DNA of 64,000 nucleotides, taken from contig DYEU01000015.1 of NCBI GenBank assembly GCA_020725555.1, forward strand, positions 120,688 to 184,687. Reading direction: 5' to 3'. The notes below the pieces were generated by a model. That model saw nothing but the letters and a program-made list of their open reading frames with translations. It was not told where the DNA came from and did no database searches. Both the position numbers and the translations under genes were made by a program. Source of the DNA: Desulfatibacillum sp. Its GTDB lineage: Bacteria; Desulfobacterota; Desulfobacteria; Desulfobacterales; SpSt-501. Shown one piece after another: positions 38,446 through 46,505 of the stretch. How positions within the stretch are numbered: position 1 is the stretch's first letter; every line of letters starts with the position of its first letter.

Positions 38446-40121
38446 TCGGGTTTTCCTTTGCCGAACAGGGCGGCTTCCGGATGCCGTTCGATGAAGTCCG
38501 CCAGAACCTTGATCGTACGGGCCGCCCCGGCGAATTCTTCCAGGGCGTGGGTCAGGCGGTATTGAAGCGGGGAATCGGCGTTCAGCGTCGATTCGGCCGC
38601 GGCAAGCGATCTGCGCGCCTGGACGACGGTGGCATGCAGCTCCGGCGTCGTGCGCTCCCGCAGCTCGGCCATCAGCGCCTGCATTTCCTTGACCGTCGCC
38701 TCCAGCGATTGGATGATGACCGCGATTTCCGGCGCGTTGGTGAGGCGTTTCGCCCCCCGGACGGTATCGCGCAGGTCGGCGCCGATCTGCTCGAGGGGGA
38801 GCCGGTCGATTTTGGCGACCAGGCGGGTCAATTTCGACCCGATCTCCTCGATCGAGGTCTGGACGGTCGGGAATTCGGGGTAGCCGTAGGACCCGGGGCG
38901 TTCCACCCTGGCCGGCTTGGCGTCGGGATAGATGTCCAGGGCCACGTACAACTGGCCGGTGAGGAGGTTCCCCGTGCGCAGCTGGGCGCGGACTCCCCGT
39001 TCGGCCAGGCGATCGCTCAAAGCCTCCCGGCTCCAGCCTTGGGGGAGCTCTCCGAGGGTGGCGATCCGCTCGGGCTCCACGGCGACGATCACCGGGATTC
39101 TGAGCTTGTTTTTTTTGACATCGAACTCGGACTTGATCTCGATCACCTGCCCGATCTGGATCCCCCGGAAGTCGAGCGGAGCGCCCACGGACAGCCCCCG
39201 CACCGACTCGTCGAAAAGGAGCACGTAGTAGTTTTTCGTGCTGTACTCTTTCTCCCGGGCGGCCTGGCGATTCGGATAGAGCCGAAAAACCGCCTCCTCC
39301 GCCGCGGGGCCTTCCGGTGCGGGGCTATCCGGGAAATGGTCGAAGGCGATTCCCCCGACCACGAGGGAGACCAGCGACTCCATGTACACCTGCAGGCCGG
39401 AGGCGTCCATTTTCACGTCCACCCCGCCGGCGCTCCAGAACCGTGTCCGCTGGCTGACGAACGCGTGATGGGGCGCGTGCACGAAAATTTTGGCGACCAC
39501 TTTCGACCCGTCCTCGCTCAGGCCGTAGGCGACCACCTCGCCCACCCGCATCTGCCGGTAATAGATCGGCGCCCCCACCTCGATGGCCCCCTTGCGCTCC
39601 GATTCCAGGATGAAATGCCGGCCCGGCAGCCCGGTGGTGACGACCGGCGGCTCCTCTAAGCCGACGAACTTCCGGGCCGGCTTTCCGGGCTTGCCGGGGT
39701 CGACGTCGATGTAGGCGCCCGAGAACACGGTGCCGAGGCCGGCGATCGCACCGGCGGAGATGCGGGGGCGCACCACCCAGAAGCGCGTGTGTTCGGAGAG
39801 AAACCGCTTCGCCTCCTTGGAGAGTTGGGCGTTCACGACCACGTGCTGGATATCCTCGCCCAAGGTGATCGCGGTCACCTGGCCGATCTCCACGTCCTTG
39901 AACCGGATCCGGGTCTTGTCGACCTCGAGCCCCTCGGCCGTCCTGAACGTGATGCTGATTTCCGGGCCCTTTTCGGTCAGGGCCTTGACCACCAGCCAGC
40001 CGCCGATCAGGGCCGCGACGACCGGCACGAGCCATACCAACGAAAAACGGCGCCTGAGGCTCCTGACGGACGCCGCCGGGGCCTCCGCGATGCCGGGGGC
40101 TTGGGAATGCGGCTCACTCAT
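38442..40121 (-). CDS. pqiB: PqiB-like MCE-domain lipid transport protein
   Basis: 559 residues. One N-terminal membrane helix (FSLVWLVPVVAALIGGWLVV) and three MCE domains, beginning near ISITFRTAEGLEVDKTRIRFKDVEIGQV, GAPIYYRQMRVGEVVAYGLS and GLSVGAPLDFRGIQIGQV. A C-terminal helix follows (IAVIIQSLEATVKEMQALMAEL) that would form the needle stalk. The start at 40121 follows AAAGGAG and overlaps the preceding pqiA stop. In E. coli PqiB hexamers bridge the envelope and carry lipids; the same is expected here. Confidence 0.92.
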   Translation of the reverse strand: MSEPHSQAPGIAEAPAASVRSLRRRFSLVWLVPVVAALIGGWLVVKALTEKGPEISITFRTAEGLEVDKTRIRFKDVEIGQVTAITLGEDIQHVVVNAQLSKEAKRFLSEHTRFWVVRPRISAGAIAGLGTVFSGAYIDVDPGKPGKPARKFVGLEEPPVVTTGLPGRHFILESERKGAIEVGAPIYYRQMRVGEVVAYGLSEDGSKVVAKIFVHAPHHAFVSQRTRFWSAGGVDVKMDASGLQVYMESLVSLVVGGIAFDHFPDSPAPEGPAAEEAVFRLYPNRQAAREKEYSTKNYYVLLFDESVRGLSVGAPLDFRGIQIGQVIEIKSEFDVKKNKLRIPVIVAVEPERIATLGELPQGWSREALSDRLAERGVRAQLRTGNLLTGQLYVALDIYPDAKPARVERPGSYGYPEFPTVQTSIEEIGSKLTRLVAKIDRLPLEQIGADLRDTVRGAKRLTNAPEIAVIIQSLEATVKEMQALMAELRERTTPELHATVVQARRSLAAAESTLNADSPLQYRLTHALEEFAGAARTIKVLADFIERHPEAALFGKGKPE

Positions 40122-40755
40122 GGGTTGTCTCCTTTGCATCCCAGATCAGACGCGGGTCGAAACTCATGGCGGCGAGCATGGTGATCACCACCACGGCGGC
40201 GAAATGGAGTGCCGCCGGCCCGGCCTGAATCTTGGCCAGCGCACCGAGGTTCACGAGCGCCACCAGGATGGTGACCACGAAGATATCCAGCATGGACCAG
40301 CGGCCGACCGCTTCCGTGACGAGGTAGAGGCGTGTGCGGTCCTTGGGGCGGAAGGTGCTTTTTATCTGGACCGAGATCAGCAGAAACCCGAGGATCATCA
40401 ATTTCAGCAAGGGCACGAAGACGCTGGCGATAAAGATGACCAGGGCGATCGGCCACGAACCGCTCTGAACGAAATAGATGACTCCGCTCATGATGGTGTC
40501 CGACTGGACGGAGCCCAGGGAGGTGACCGTGGTCATCGGCAGCACGTTGGCCGGGATGTAAAAGATGCAGGCGGCGATCACCAGTGCCCAGGTGCGGGCG
40601 ATGCTGTCGGGCTTGCGGCTGTGGAGACGGGCGCCGCAGCGCGGGCAGCGATGGGCCCCGGGGCGGCTGCCGGCAGAGGGGCCGGGGCAGAGCAGGTGGC
40701 ACGCGGAGCAGGCGACCAGCCCGGCTTCACGCGCCGTGGACGCAGGCGGCGTCAT
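40114..40755 (-). CDS. PqiA-like membrane protein, second half-length copy
   Basis: 213 residues. A zinc-ribbon start (CSACHLLC...CPRCGARLHSRK) precedes four membrane helices, including ARTWALVIAACIFYIPANVLPM and VIFIASVFVPLLKLMILGFLL. This is one PqiA repeat; E. coli PqiA fuses two in one chain. ATG 40755 is set by the ATGA overlap with the first copy. Partner of PqiB in the inner membrane. Confidence 0.88.
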   Translation of the reverse strand: MTPPASTAREAGLVACSACHLLCPGPSAGSRPGAHRCPRCGARLHSRKPDSIARTWALVIAACIFYIPANVLPMTTVTSLGSVQSDTIMSGVIYFVQSGSWPIALVIFIASVFVPLLKLMILGFLLISVQIKSTFRPKDRTRLYLVTEAVGRWSMLDIFVVTILVALVNLGALAKIQAGPAALHFAAVVVITMLAAMSFDPRLIWDAKETTHE

Positions 40756-41450
40756 CGGGAATCCTCCCAGCGTTCCCACACCGCGTGCGGGTCGATCGCC
40801 GCGGCGGCGGAGGCCATGACGAAGATGAAGGCGGCCAGGCTGAAGACGGCCACCCCGGGGACGATTTGGGCCATCTTGGCGAGCTTGACGATGCTGACCA
40901 GAACGCCCAGCATGAAGATCTCCACCATGAACCAGGGCTGCAGCAGCCGCAGGTAACGGAACACCCGGAACATGCCGGGCACACGGCGGTTCAGCCCGAG
41001 CGGCACCAGCACGTAGAAAGACGCGAGCAGATACAGGCTGGGGGAGATCAGCAGCGTGAAGGCCACGAGCGCCGCGAGGTGCGGCATCCCCTGGCCGGCC
41101 AGGTCGCGGATGCCGGTGGCCACATAGGTTTCATGCACGATCCCTCCCTTTTTGAACGTCAGAAACGGGAAGGCGTTGAACAGGACGAAAAGAATCGCCC
41201 CGGCCGTGAGCAACGCCAGGGGACGCTGAAGGTTCCCGGGCCTGTGGCGTACCAGAAGGCTCCCGCAGCGCGCGCACAGCGCCCCTGCGCCCTCGGGCAG
41301 CGGGGGGATCGTTTGCAGAAAGTCGCACTCGTGGCAGGCCATCCGATGGCGGGCGGGCGGGAGCTTCGCGGCGTGCCGCACATCGCCCTCTCCGGCGGTT
41401 GAACCCGCACCGGGGAGATCCCGTTGCGTCGTGGGATCGTGGTCGTCCAT
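40752..41450 (-). CDS. PqiA-like membrane protein, first half-length copy
   Basis: 232 residues. A leader of about 30 residues, then the ribbon CHECDFLQTIPPLPEG...CARCGSLLV and the membrane part PLALLTAGAILFVLFNAFPF, HLAALVAFTLLISPSLYLLA. It corresponds to the N-terminal repeat of E. coli PqiA; the C-terminal repeat is the separate downstream gene. First gene of the operon. The start is uncertain: ATG 41450 has a weak GGAAAG site, and Met at 41345 begins nearer the conserved ribbon. A perfect operator-like palindrome lies 341 bp upstream. Confidence 0.85.
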   Translation of the reverse strand: MDDHDPTTQRDLPGAGSTAGEGDVRHAAKLPPARHRMACHECDFLQTIPPLPEGAGALCARCGSLLVRHRPGNLQRPLALLTAGAILFVLFNAFPFLTFKKGGIVHETYVATGIRDLAGQGMPHLAALVAFTLLISPSLYLLASFYVLVPLGLNRRVPGMFRVFRYLRLLQPWFMVEIFMLGVLVSIVKLAKMAQIVPGVAVFSLAAFIFVMASAAAAIDPHAVWERWEDSR

Positions 41451-41790
41451 TTGGCGATCGTCTTTCCGGGGCCTTTACGGGCCTGTCGGGTCTCAAGCGC
41501 GGGTCGATTTCCCCGGGGTGCTCCGGTCATGCGTCGCGGGATGTCGCGCGGAGCCGGCCCGCGGCCCTCGGCATGGCCCATCGGCCGGAGTAAGGGGGGA
41601 AGACCCGCCTCGAGGCGCGAGGGCTGCAGGGGAGCCCGGCGTTGAGCGTTGTGCCGTTGGGGGCGATCCCTCCGCGGAGGACGCTCTGGCCTCGGAGTCG
41701 CCGCAATGCCGGCTCGCCGGCCGGCGTCTCCCGTGCCCGCGGAATCCCAAATCTGAGAAGGGTTGTATCAGCAGGAAAGGAGGGGTTGAA

Positions 41791-41808
41791 ATAGGACCAT
41801 GGTCCTAT
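41791..41808. promoter_or_regulatory. palindromic operator-like site 4 (perfect)
   Basis: ATAGGACCATGGTCCTAT is an exact 18-bp palindrome and the best copy of the family. It lies between the 3' end of the FixJ-type regulator gene (stop at 41842) and the pqi operon start (41450, minus strand). Confidence 0.7.
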
Positions 41809-41841
41809 CTGGGGGCGATGCAGGGGCCACCGGGGGGGGCC

Positions 41842-42486
41842 TCACGAGGAGGGGGAGGGGAAAGCCGCCGCGTCCAGGCCGATCTTTTCCGTGGCCCGGA
41901 CGAGATCGGCAACCGACTGCACCTTCATTTTTTTCATCACCCGACCGCGATGGGCCTTGACGGTCTTTTCGCTGATGCCCAGCGCAAAAGCGATCTGTTT
42001 GTTCAACATCCCCCGCACGACCAGGGCCATCACCTCCCGTTCACGCGTGGTCAAGGTGCGGAAGCGTTTGGAGACGGCCTCGCGCTCGACCCGGGCGGCA
42101 CTCTCGCGGTCGCTGCGTTGGAGAGCCTCCCGGACGGCGCGGAGCAGGTCATCGGCGTGGAAGGGTTTGGCGAAGAAATCGACGGCGCCGGCCTTCATGG
42201 CCTTCACGCTCGAGGGGATGTCGCCGTGGCCGGTGATGAAAATGATGGGGATCTGCCGGTCGGAGGCCTGCAGTTCCTGCTGGAGCTGGATGCCGTTCAG
42301 GCCGGGCATCTGAATGTTGAGCAGCAGGCAACCCGGCGCGGGCGCGGTCTTCCAGTGCTTGAGAAATTCGTCCGCCGAGGAAAAGCACATGGTCCGGTAG
42401 CCGGCGGATTGCAACAAACGGGACAACCCCTTGCGAACCGGGGGGTCGTCATCCACAACGAAGACCGTCGGCGAAGACGCTTCCAT
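41842..42486 (-). CDS. FixJ/NarL-type response regulator with Asn at the phospho-acceptor site
   Basis: 214 residues. The receiver keeps the acidic cluster (VFVVDDDPP), the Thr (IIFITGHGD) and Lys (FFAKPF), but the phospho-acceptor position reads CLLLNIQMPGLNG: Asn57 (codon GTT on the plus strand at 42316-42318) replaces Asp. The C-terminal LuxR-type helix-turn-helix is normal (LTTREREVMALVVRGMLNKQIAFALGISEKTVKAHRGRVM). It is therefore a DNA-binding regulator that may work without phosphorylation or form dimers with another receiver. Divergent from a stand-alone receiver gene, with an operator-like palindrome between them; a good candidate for binding that palindrome. Confidence 0.9.
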   Translation of the reverse strand: MEASSPTVFVVDDDPPVRKGLSRLLQSAGYRTMCFSSADEFLKHWKTAPAPGCLLLNIQMPGLNGIQLQQELQASDRQIPIIFITGHGDIPSSVKAMKAGAVDFFAKPFHADDLLRAVREALQRSDRESAARVEREAVSKRFRTLTTREREVMALVVRGMLNKQIAFALGISEKTVKAHRGRVMKKMKVQSVADLVRATEKIGLDAAAFPSPSS

Positions 42487-42698
42487 CTCCAGCCTCTGCG
42501 GTCGGGCCGACCGTCAGGTTCCTCTTTCGGGGGCCCCTTTTGTGTTCCCCCCATTCGTTGCGTGCATCGTTTTATACAACGCGACGGGCCGGAATTCAAT
42601 CCGCTTCATGCCCCCTCGACCGAGAACGGCCCGCGGACCGGAGTCGATCGCCAGAGGCCGCCGTCCGCCGAAGGCCGGACATGCCCGATCTGCCGGCC

Positions 42699-42718
42699 GT
42701 AGGACCAAGGTCTTATTT
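42699..42718. promoter_or_regulatory. palindromic operator-like site 5
   Basis: GTAGGACCAAGGTCTTATTT followed by CGC. It lies in the divergent gap between the FixJ-type regulator (start 42486, minus) and the stand-alone receiver gene (start 42831, plus), so it could control both. Confidence 0.6.
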
Positions 42719-42830
42719 CGCACCCCGCCCCGGCCTGTTAGACAAGGAGCCGGAATGCGGTATTGGAAAAAGATGCTCCGGGGATTTGCTTCATGCAACG
42801 CGGCACGGCAGGAGTCCTGGGGATTCGAGA

Positions 42831-43244
42831 GTGACTGACACGCCACCCCTCATTTACGTGGTCGATGACGATGCCGCCGTGGCTCGAGGGGTGAGCCGAA
42901 TGTTGCGCTCCTGGGGAATGCAGGTCCGTGCCTTCCACTCCGGCGAGGAGTTCCTGAACGCCCTCCAGAATTCGCCCGCTGCAGATTGCTCCGTGATCGA
43001 TATCCAGATGCCGGGAATGAACGGGTTGGAGGTCCAGGAGACCCTGCTGCGGAGCGGCAGGAACATTCCGGTCATCTTCATCACGGCCCACCACGAAGCC
43101 GAGATCGAAGAACTGGCCATGAAATCCGGCGCGATCGGCTTCTTGCGAAAGCCATTCGCGGATGAAGCGCTGGTGGGTCTGATCCGCAAAGCGCTGCCGA
43201 GCCGGGGGAAAACGGACCCGGATCGGGGGGCGCACAACGGGTAA
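42831..43244 (+). CDS. stand-alone receiver domain protein (FixJ-like)
   Basis: 137 residues from GTG 42831. A complete receiver domain with LIYVVDDDAAVARGVSRML, the phospho-acceptor Asp57 in SVIDIQMPGMNGLEV, Thr in VIFITAHHEAE and Lys in FLRKPFADEAL. No output domain; a charged tail follows. It is closest to the receiver of the divergent FixJ-type regulator, but here the Asp is intact. It could accept phosphate and act on the Asn57 regulator, or on a kinase encoded elsewhere. The frame is open upstream without support. Confidence 0.85.
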   Translation: MTDTPPLIYVVDDDAAVARGVSRMLRSWGMQVRAFHSGEEFLNALQNSPAADCSVIDIQMPGMNGLEVQETLLRSGRNIPVIFITAHHEAEIEELAMKSGAIGFLRKPFADEALVGLIRKALPSRGKTDPDRGAHNG

Positions 43245-43266
43245 CGCCCCAAGGAGGAAGCCGGGA

Positions 43267-43335
43267 ATGCATCTTTTGGATTGGATCGGTGCGGTGATGA
43301 CCCTTTTCGCCCTGATCACGGTCTTCGGCCATTGA
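43267..43335 (+). CDS. 22-residue small membrane protein
   Basis: ATG at 43267 preceded by AAGGAGG with a 9-base spacer, an unusually good ribosome site, and a stop at 43333-43335. The peptide (MHLLDWIGAVMTLFALITVFGH) is one short hydrophobic helix. It lies 22 bp after the receiver gene and may be co-translated. Such small membrane peptides often modulate transporters or kinases, but nothing here shows a target. Confidence 0.45.
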   Translation: MHLLDWIGAVMTLFALITVFGH

Positions 43336-43954
43336 AAAGATCGGGAAATGACCGGCCCATGGATCTGCGGCGGCGGCGGAGAGAACGCCGCGACGCACCC
43401 AAGGCCGCGCAAGCCCTCGCCCTGCGGCGAGCCCGGAGACAACCGCGACGCGGACCTTCGGAGCGGGCTGAGGAAGAGGAGGCCGCGGCCGCCGGCTTTG
43501 CTCCCGGGCATCCGGTTCAAGGCCCGCGACTTGCGATGCCGGTTTGCCTTCGGGGGTCGATTGGGTCCGCCCTCGCCGCCCGGCGGGGCAGCATGCGGAG
43601 GGCAACCGTTCCTTTGCGGGTGCAAATCGCATCCCGCCATGCCGCATTCCACCGCACGGCATTCACCCGGCCGGCCACGGCGCAAAGCACCAGCCCCCCG
43701 ATCCGCCGGTTCAGGGAAGAAAAGCCGATCCGGCGGGGGCGGCGTTAAGAGAGGCGAAGCAAAAGCGAAAACCACCCTGAACCCTTTCGCAGTTTCAGGC
43801 GCGAGTAGGACCAAGATCCCATTTCGCCGGCTCGATCGTGACGTTAGGTTGCCGCCGGAAGGCATTTGTGGAGTGAATCCGATGCGGCCGCAGCGAAGGC
43901 GGCGGCATCCGGCGTCAGCCGGGCGAGCCGATCGACGGCATCGGGGGCAAGAAC
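43336..43954. other. intergenic region with operator-like site
   Basis: 619 bp without a convincing gene. The plus strand is open in two frames but rich in Arg/Pro/Gly with no start site, typical of high-GC noise. It includes palindromic site 6 at 43805-43824. Confidence 0.5.
43805..43824 (+). promoter_or_regulatory. palindromic operator-like site 6
   Basis: GTAGGACCAAGATCCCATTT followed by CGC, with one arm mismatch. It lies 131 bp upstream of the GNAT gene at 43955. Confidence 0.55.
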
Positions 43955-44500
43955 ATGATCGACCCTTTTCGATACGAGAGCAACGCAATCCTGAAAGACC
44001 AAACCGAGGTCAAAATCCGTGCGGTCCGGCCGGACGACAAACAGAGATTGGCCGACGCCTTCAGCAAACTTGATCCCGACACGATCTACACCCGCTTCTT
44101 CCAACACAAAAAAGCGTTGACGGATGCGGAGCTGATATCGGCGACCGAGCTCGATTTCGAGAACACGGTCGCCTTGGCGGTGACGATCGGGGAAGGGGAG
44201 CGGGAAATGATCATCGGGGCCGGGCGCTACGTCGTCATCGACGAAACCGGCTCGTCGCGATCTGCGGAGGTGGCGTTCACCGTCGAGGAGGATTACCGCC
44301 GACAAGGGATCGCCTGCATGCTGCTGCAGCACTTGGCACTGATCGCCCGCGAAAAGGGTTTGTCCCGTTTCGTGGCGGAGGTCCTTCCGGAAAACCAGGG
44401 CATGCTCGCGGTCTTCTCCCGCAGCGGGCTGCCCATGACAGCCGTACACGGAGGGGGTGCCGTGCATGTGACGCTCTTGCTGGGGGAAGAAGAGGCCTGA
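43955..44500 (+). CDS. GNAT-family N-acetyltransferase
   Basis: 181 residues. It begins with VKIRAVRPDDKQRLADAFSKL, common in GNAT domains attached to or partnering acyl-CoA synthetases (protein lysine acetyltransferase Pat type). The acetyl-CoA pyrophosphate loop is FTVEEDYRRQGIACMLLQHL, and LSRFVAEVLPENQGMLAVFSRSG is the substrate-side helix-strand. The target could be a protein lysine or a small molecule. An operator-like palindrome upstream groups it with the stress island; acetyltransferases of this type are common in low-oxygen regulons. Confidence 0.88.
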   Translation: MIDPFRYESNAILKDQTEVKIRAVRPDDKQRLADAFSKLDPDTIYTRFFQHKKALTDAELISATELDFENTVALAVTIGEGEREMIIGAGRYVVIDETGSSRSAEVAFTVEEDYRRQGIACMLLQHLALIAREKGLSRFVAEVLPENQGMLAVFSRSGLPMTAVHGGGAVHVTLLLGEEEA

Positions 44501-44545
44501 CCCCGGCCGACGAGGCGACTCAATTCAGCAAGCGAGGTGTACTCC

Positions 44546-45979
44546 ATGCTTCTGTTTTTCGCATCCGTGGCCATGCTGGTCCTGGGCTACCTCGTTTACG
44601 GCAGGATCGTCGACCGGCTGTTCGGCTCCGACGCCGGCCGAAAAACGCCGGCGGTAACCCTGGAGGACGGGGTGGATTATGTCACGCTGCCGTCCTGGAA
44701 GATCTTTTTGATCCAGCTGCTGAACATCGCCGGGCTCGGGCCGATCTACGGCGCGGTTCTGGGGGCCCTCTACGGACCGGTCGCGCTGCTGTGGATCGTC
44801 TTCGGATGCATCTTCGCAGGCGCCGTTCACGACTATTTCTCCGGCATGCTCTCGGTCCGCTCCGAGGGGCAGAGTGTGCCGGACGTGGTGGGCCGGCACC
44901 TCGGAAGCGGCTTCAAGCAGTTCATGCGCGGCTTTTCGGTGATCCTGCTGATTTTGGTGGGGGTCGTCTTCTTCGTTGGGCCGGCCGAGCTGCTGCAGAG
45001 CTTGACCGGCATCGACAAGAGAACCTGGACCGTGCTCATCATCGCCTATTACTTTCTAGCCACCATCATGCCCGTGGACAAGATCATCGGGCGCATCTAT
45101 CCGCTTTTCGGTGCCGTGCTCATCTTCATGGCGGTCGGGACGATCAGCATGCTCATGATGGAGGGCTACGAGCTCTACCCCGTCAAGACCCTGCAGAATT
45201 TGAATCCGCAGGAGCTGCCCCTGTGGCCGCTGATGTTCATCACCATCGCCTGCGGGGCGATCAGCGGGTTTCACGCCACCCAATCCCCGATGATGGCGCG
45301 CTGCCTGCCCAACGAGCGCCGGGGTCTTCCCGTGTTCTACGGGGCGATGATCGCCGAGGGGATCATCGCCCTGATCTGGGCGACCCTGGCCATCTCGTTT
45401 TTTTCAACGCCGGGTCTGCTGAACGACGTATTGATCGAGGGCGGCCCCGGACTCGTCGTCAATCAGGTCTGCACGACGCTCCTCGGCAGCGCAGGCGGCG
45501 TGTTGGCGATCCTTGGGGTGGTCGTGCTCCCGGTCACATCCGGCGACACGGCCTTCCGCAGCGCCCGGCTTATCGTCGCCGACGTGTTGAGGGTTTCTCA
45601 GAAGGAAACGGTGAAACGCCTGGCCATCGCCGTCCCGCTCTTTCTGGTGGGGATTTTGATCTCGTTTTCCGACTTCGGGATGATCTGGCGCTACTTCGGT
45701 TGGGCCAACCAGACGCTGGCCGTCTTTGTTCTCTGGACGGCGGCGGTGTACCTGGCGGAGCTCCGCAAATTCCACTGGGTCGCAACCCTTCCGGCCCTGT
45801 TCATGACCGCCGTCGTGACGGCTTTCATCGCCAACGCCACCATCGGATTCAAGCTGCCGATGCCGCTTGCGACCAGCATCGGCATCGGCGCGGCGCTTGC
45901 TGCATGCGTCGCGTTCTTCTGGAGGCTGCGGCGGATCCCCTCGGCCTCCGCAGCGGCGATCGCTGGGAAGCCCGTATGA
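44546..45979 (+). CDS. cstA: CstA-family carbon starvation membrane protein
   Basis: 477 residues (ATG 44546 after GAGG; an in-frame GTG lies at 44537). Multi-pass protein with family landmarks PSWKIFLIQLLNIAGLGPIYGAVLGALYGPVALLWIVFGCIF, GAVHDYFSGMLSVR, GFHATQSPMMARC and PVTSGDTAFRSARLIVAD. Short CstA forms of this size are common in anaerobes. E. coli CstA imports pyruvate or peptides during carbon starvation; the substrate here is unknown. It follows the GNAT gene by 45 bp. Confidence 0.92.
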   Translation: MLLFFASVAMLVLGYLVYGRIVDRLFGSDAGRKTPAVTLEDGVDYVTLPSWKIFLIQLLNIAGLGPIYGAVLGALYGPVALLWIVFGCIFAGAVHDYFSGMLSVRSEGQSVPDVVGRHLGSGFKQFMRGFSVILLILVGVVFFVGPAELLQSLTGIDKRTWTVLIIAYYFLATIMPVDKIIGRIYPLFGAVLIFMAVGTISMLMMEGYELYPVKTLQNLNPQELPLWPLMFITIACGAISGFHATQSPMMARCLPNERRGLPVFYGAMIAEGIIALIWATLAISFFSTPGLLNDVLIEGGPGLVVNQVCTTLLGSAGGVLAILGVVVLPVTSGDTAFRSARLIVADVLRVSQKETVKRLAIAVPLFLVGILISFSDFGMIWRYFGWANQTLAVFVLWTAAVYLAELRKFHWVATLPALFMTAVVTAFIANATIGFKLPMPLATSIGIGAALAACVAFFWRLRRIPSASAAAIAGKPV

Positions 45980-46002
45980 CCGGCGACCGTGGGAGGGGTG
46001 CC

Positions 46003-46428
46003 ATGAAGAGACTCTGCCTGCTGATCGCCTCCGGTCTCACCCTGCTCGGGCCGGTTCAGGCCGACGCCCAGGACAAAAGCGGCACCTGGACCGGTGTTGT
46101 CACCGAGTCGGTCTCCGACTGCCAAAACATCGTCAAGGCTCTTCCGAAAGAGTACCGGCTTATTCTGACTCAGAAGGGCGACGAGCTGGTGATCATGGAA
46201 GAACGGGCCAAGCGGCCGTACCGGGGTTCTTTCGACAGCAACAGCCCCGGCCGCATTCAGGTCCGCGGAACCTATGCGGATTCCGGGGGCTATGTCTCGG
46301 AGGAGGTGTTCATCCAGTTCGTCGGTTCCAGCTCCGGCACCGGGCGATCGGTGTGGCGATGGTCCGACGGCTGGCATCAATGCGGGGGCCATTTCCGGTT
46401 CACGTTGAAAAAGAGAGATCCCGGGTAG
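46003..46428 (+). CDS. small secreted hypothetical protein
   Basis: 141 residues from ATG 46003, preceded by GGGAGG. Signal peptide (LLIASGLTLLGPVQADAQ) then a beta-rich mature domain (GTWTGVVTES, RGTYADSGGYVSEEVFIQFVGS) with two cysteines (SDCQNI and HQCGGHF) that could form a disulfide. Starts 23 bp after cstA, likely the same transcript. Family not recognised. Confidence 0.7.
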   Translation: MKRLCLLIASGLTLLGPVQADAQDKSGTWTGVVTESVSDCQNIVKALPKEYRLILTQKGDELVIMEERAKRPYRGSFDSNSPGRIQVRGTYADSGGYVSEEVFIQFVGSSSGTGRSVWRWSDGWHQCGGHFRFTLKKRDPG

Positions 46429-46505
46429 CCGGTTAAAGAGCGGCTCCGCCGAAGGCCTTCTCAAACAATCGGCTCCACCCTTTTCGAACGGAAGTCAGGT
46501 GCGAC

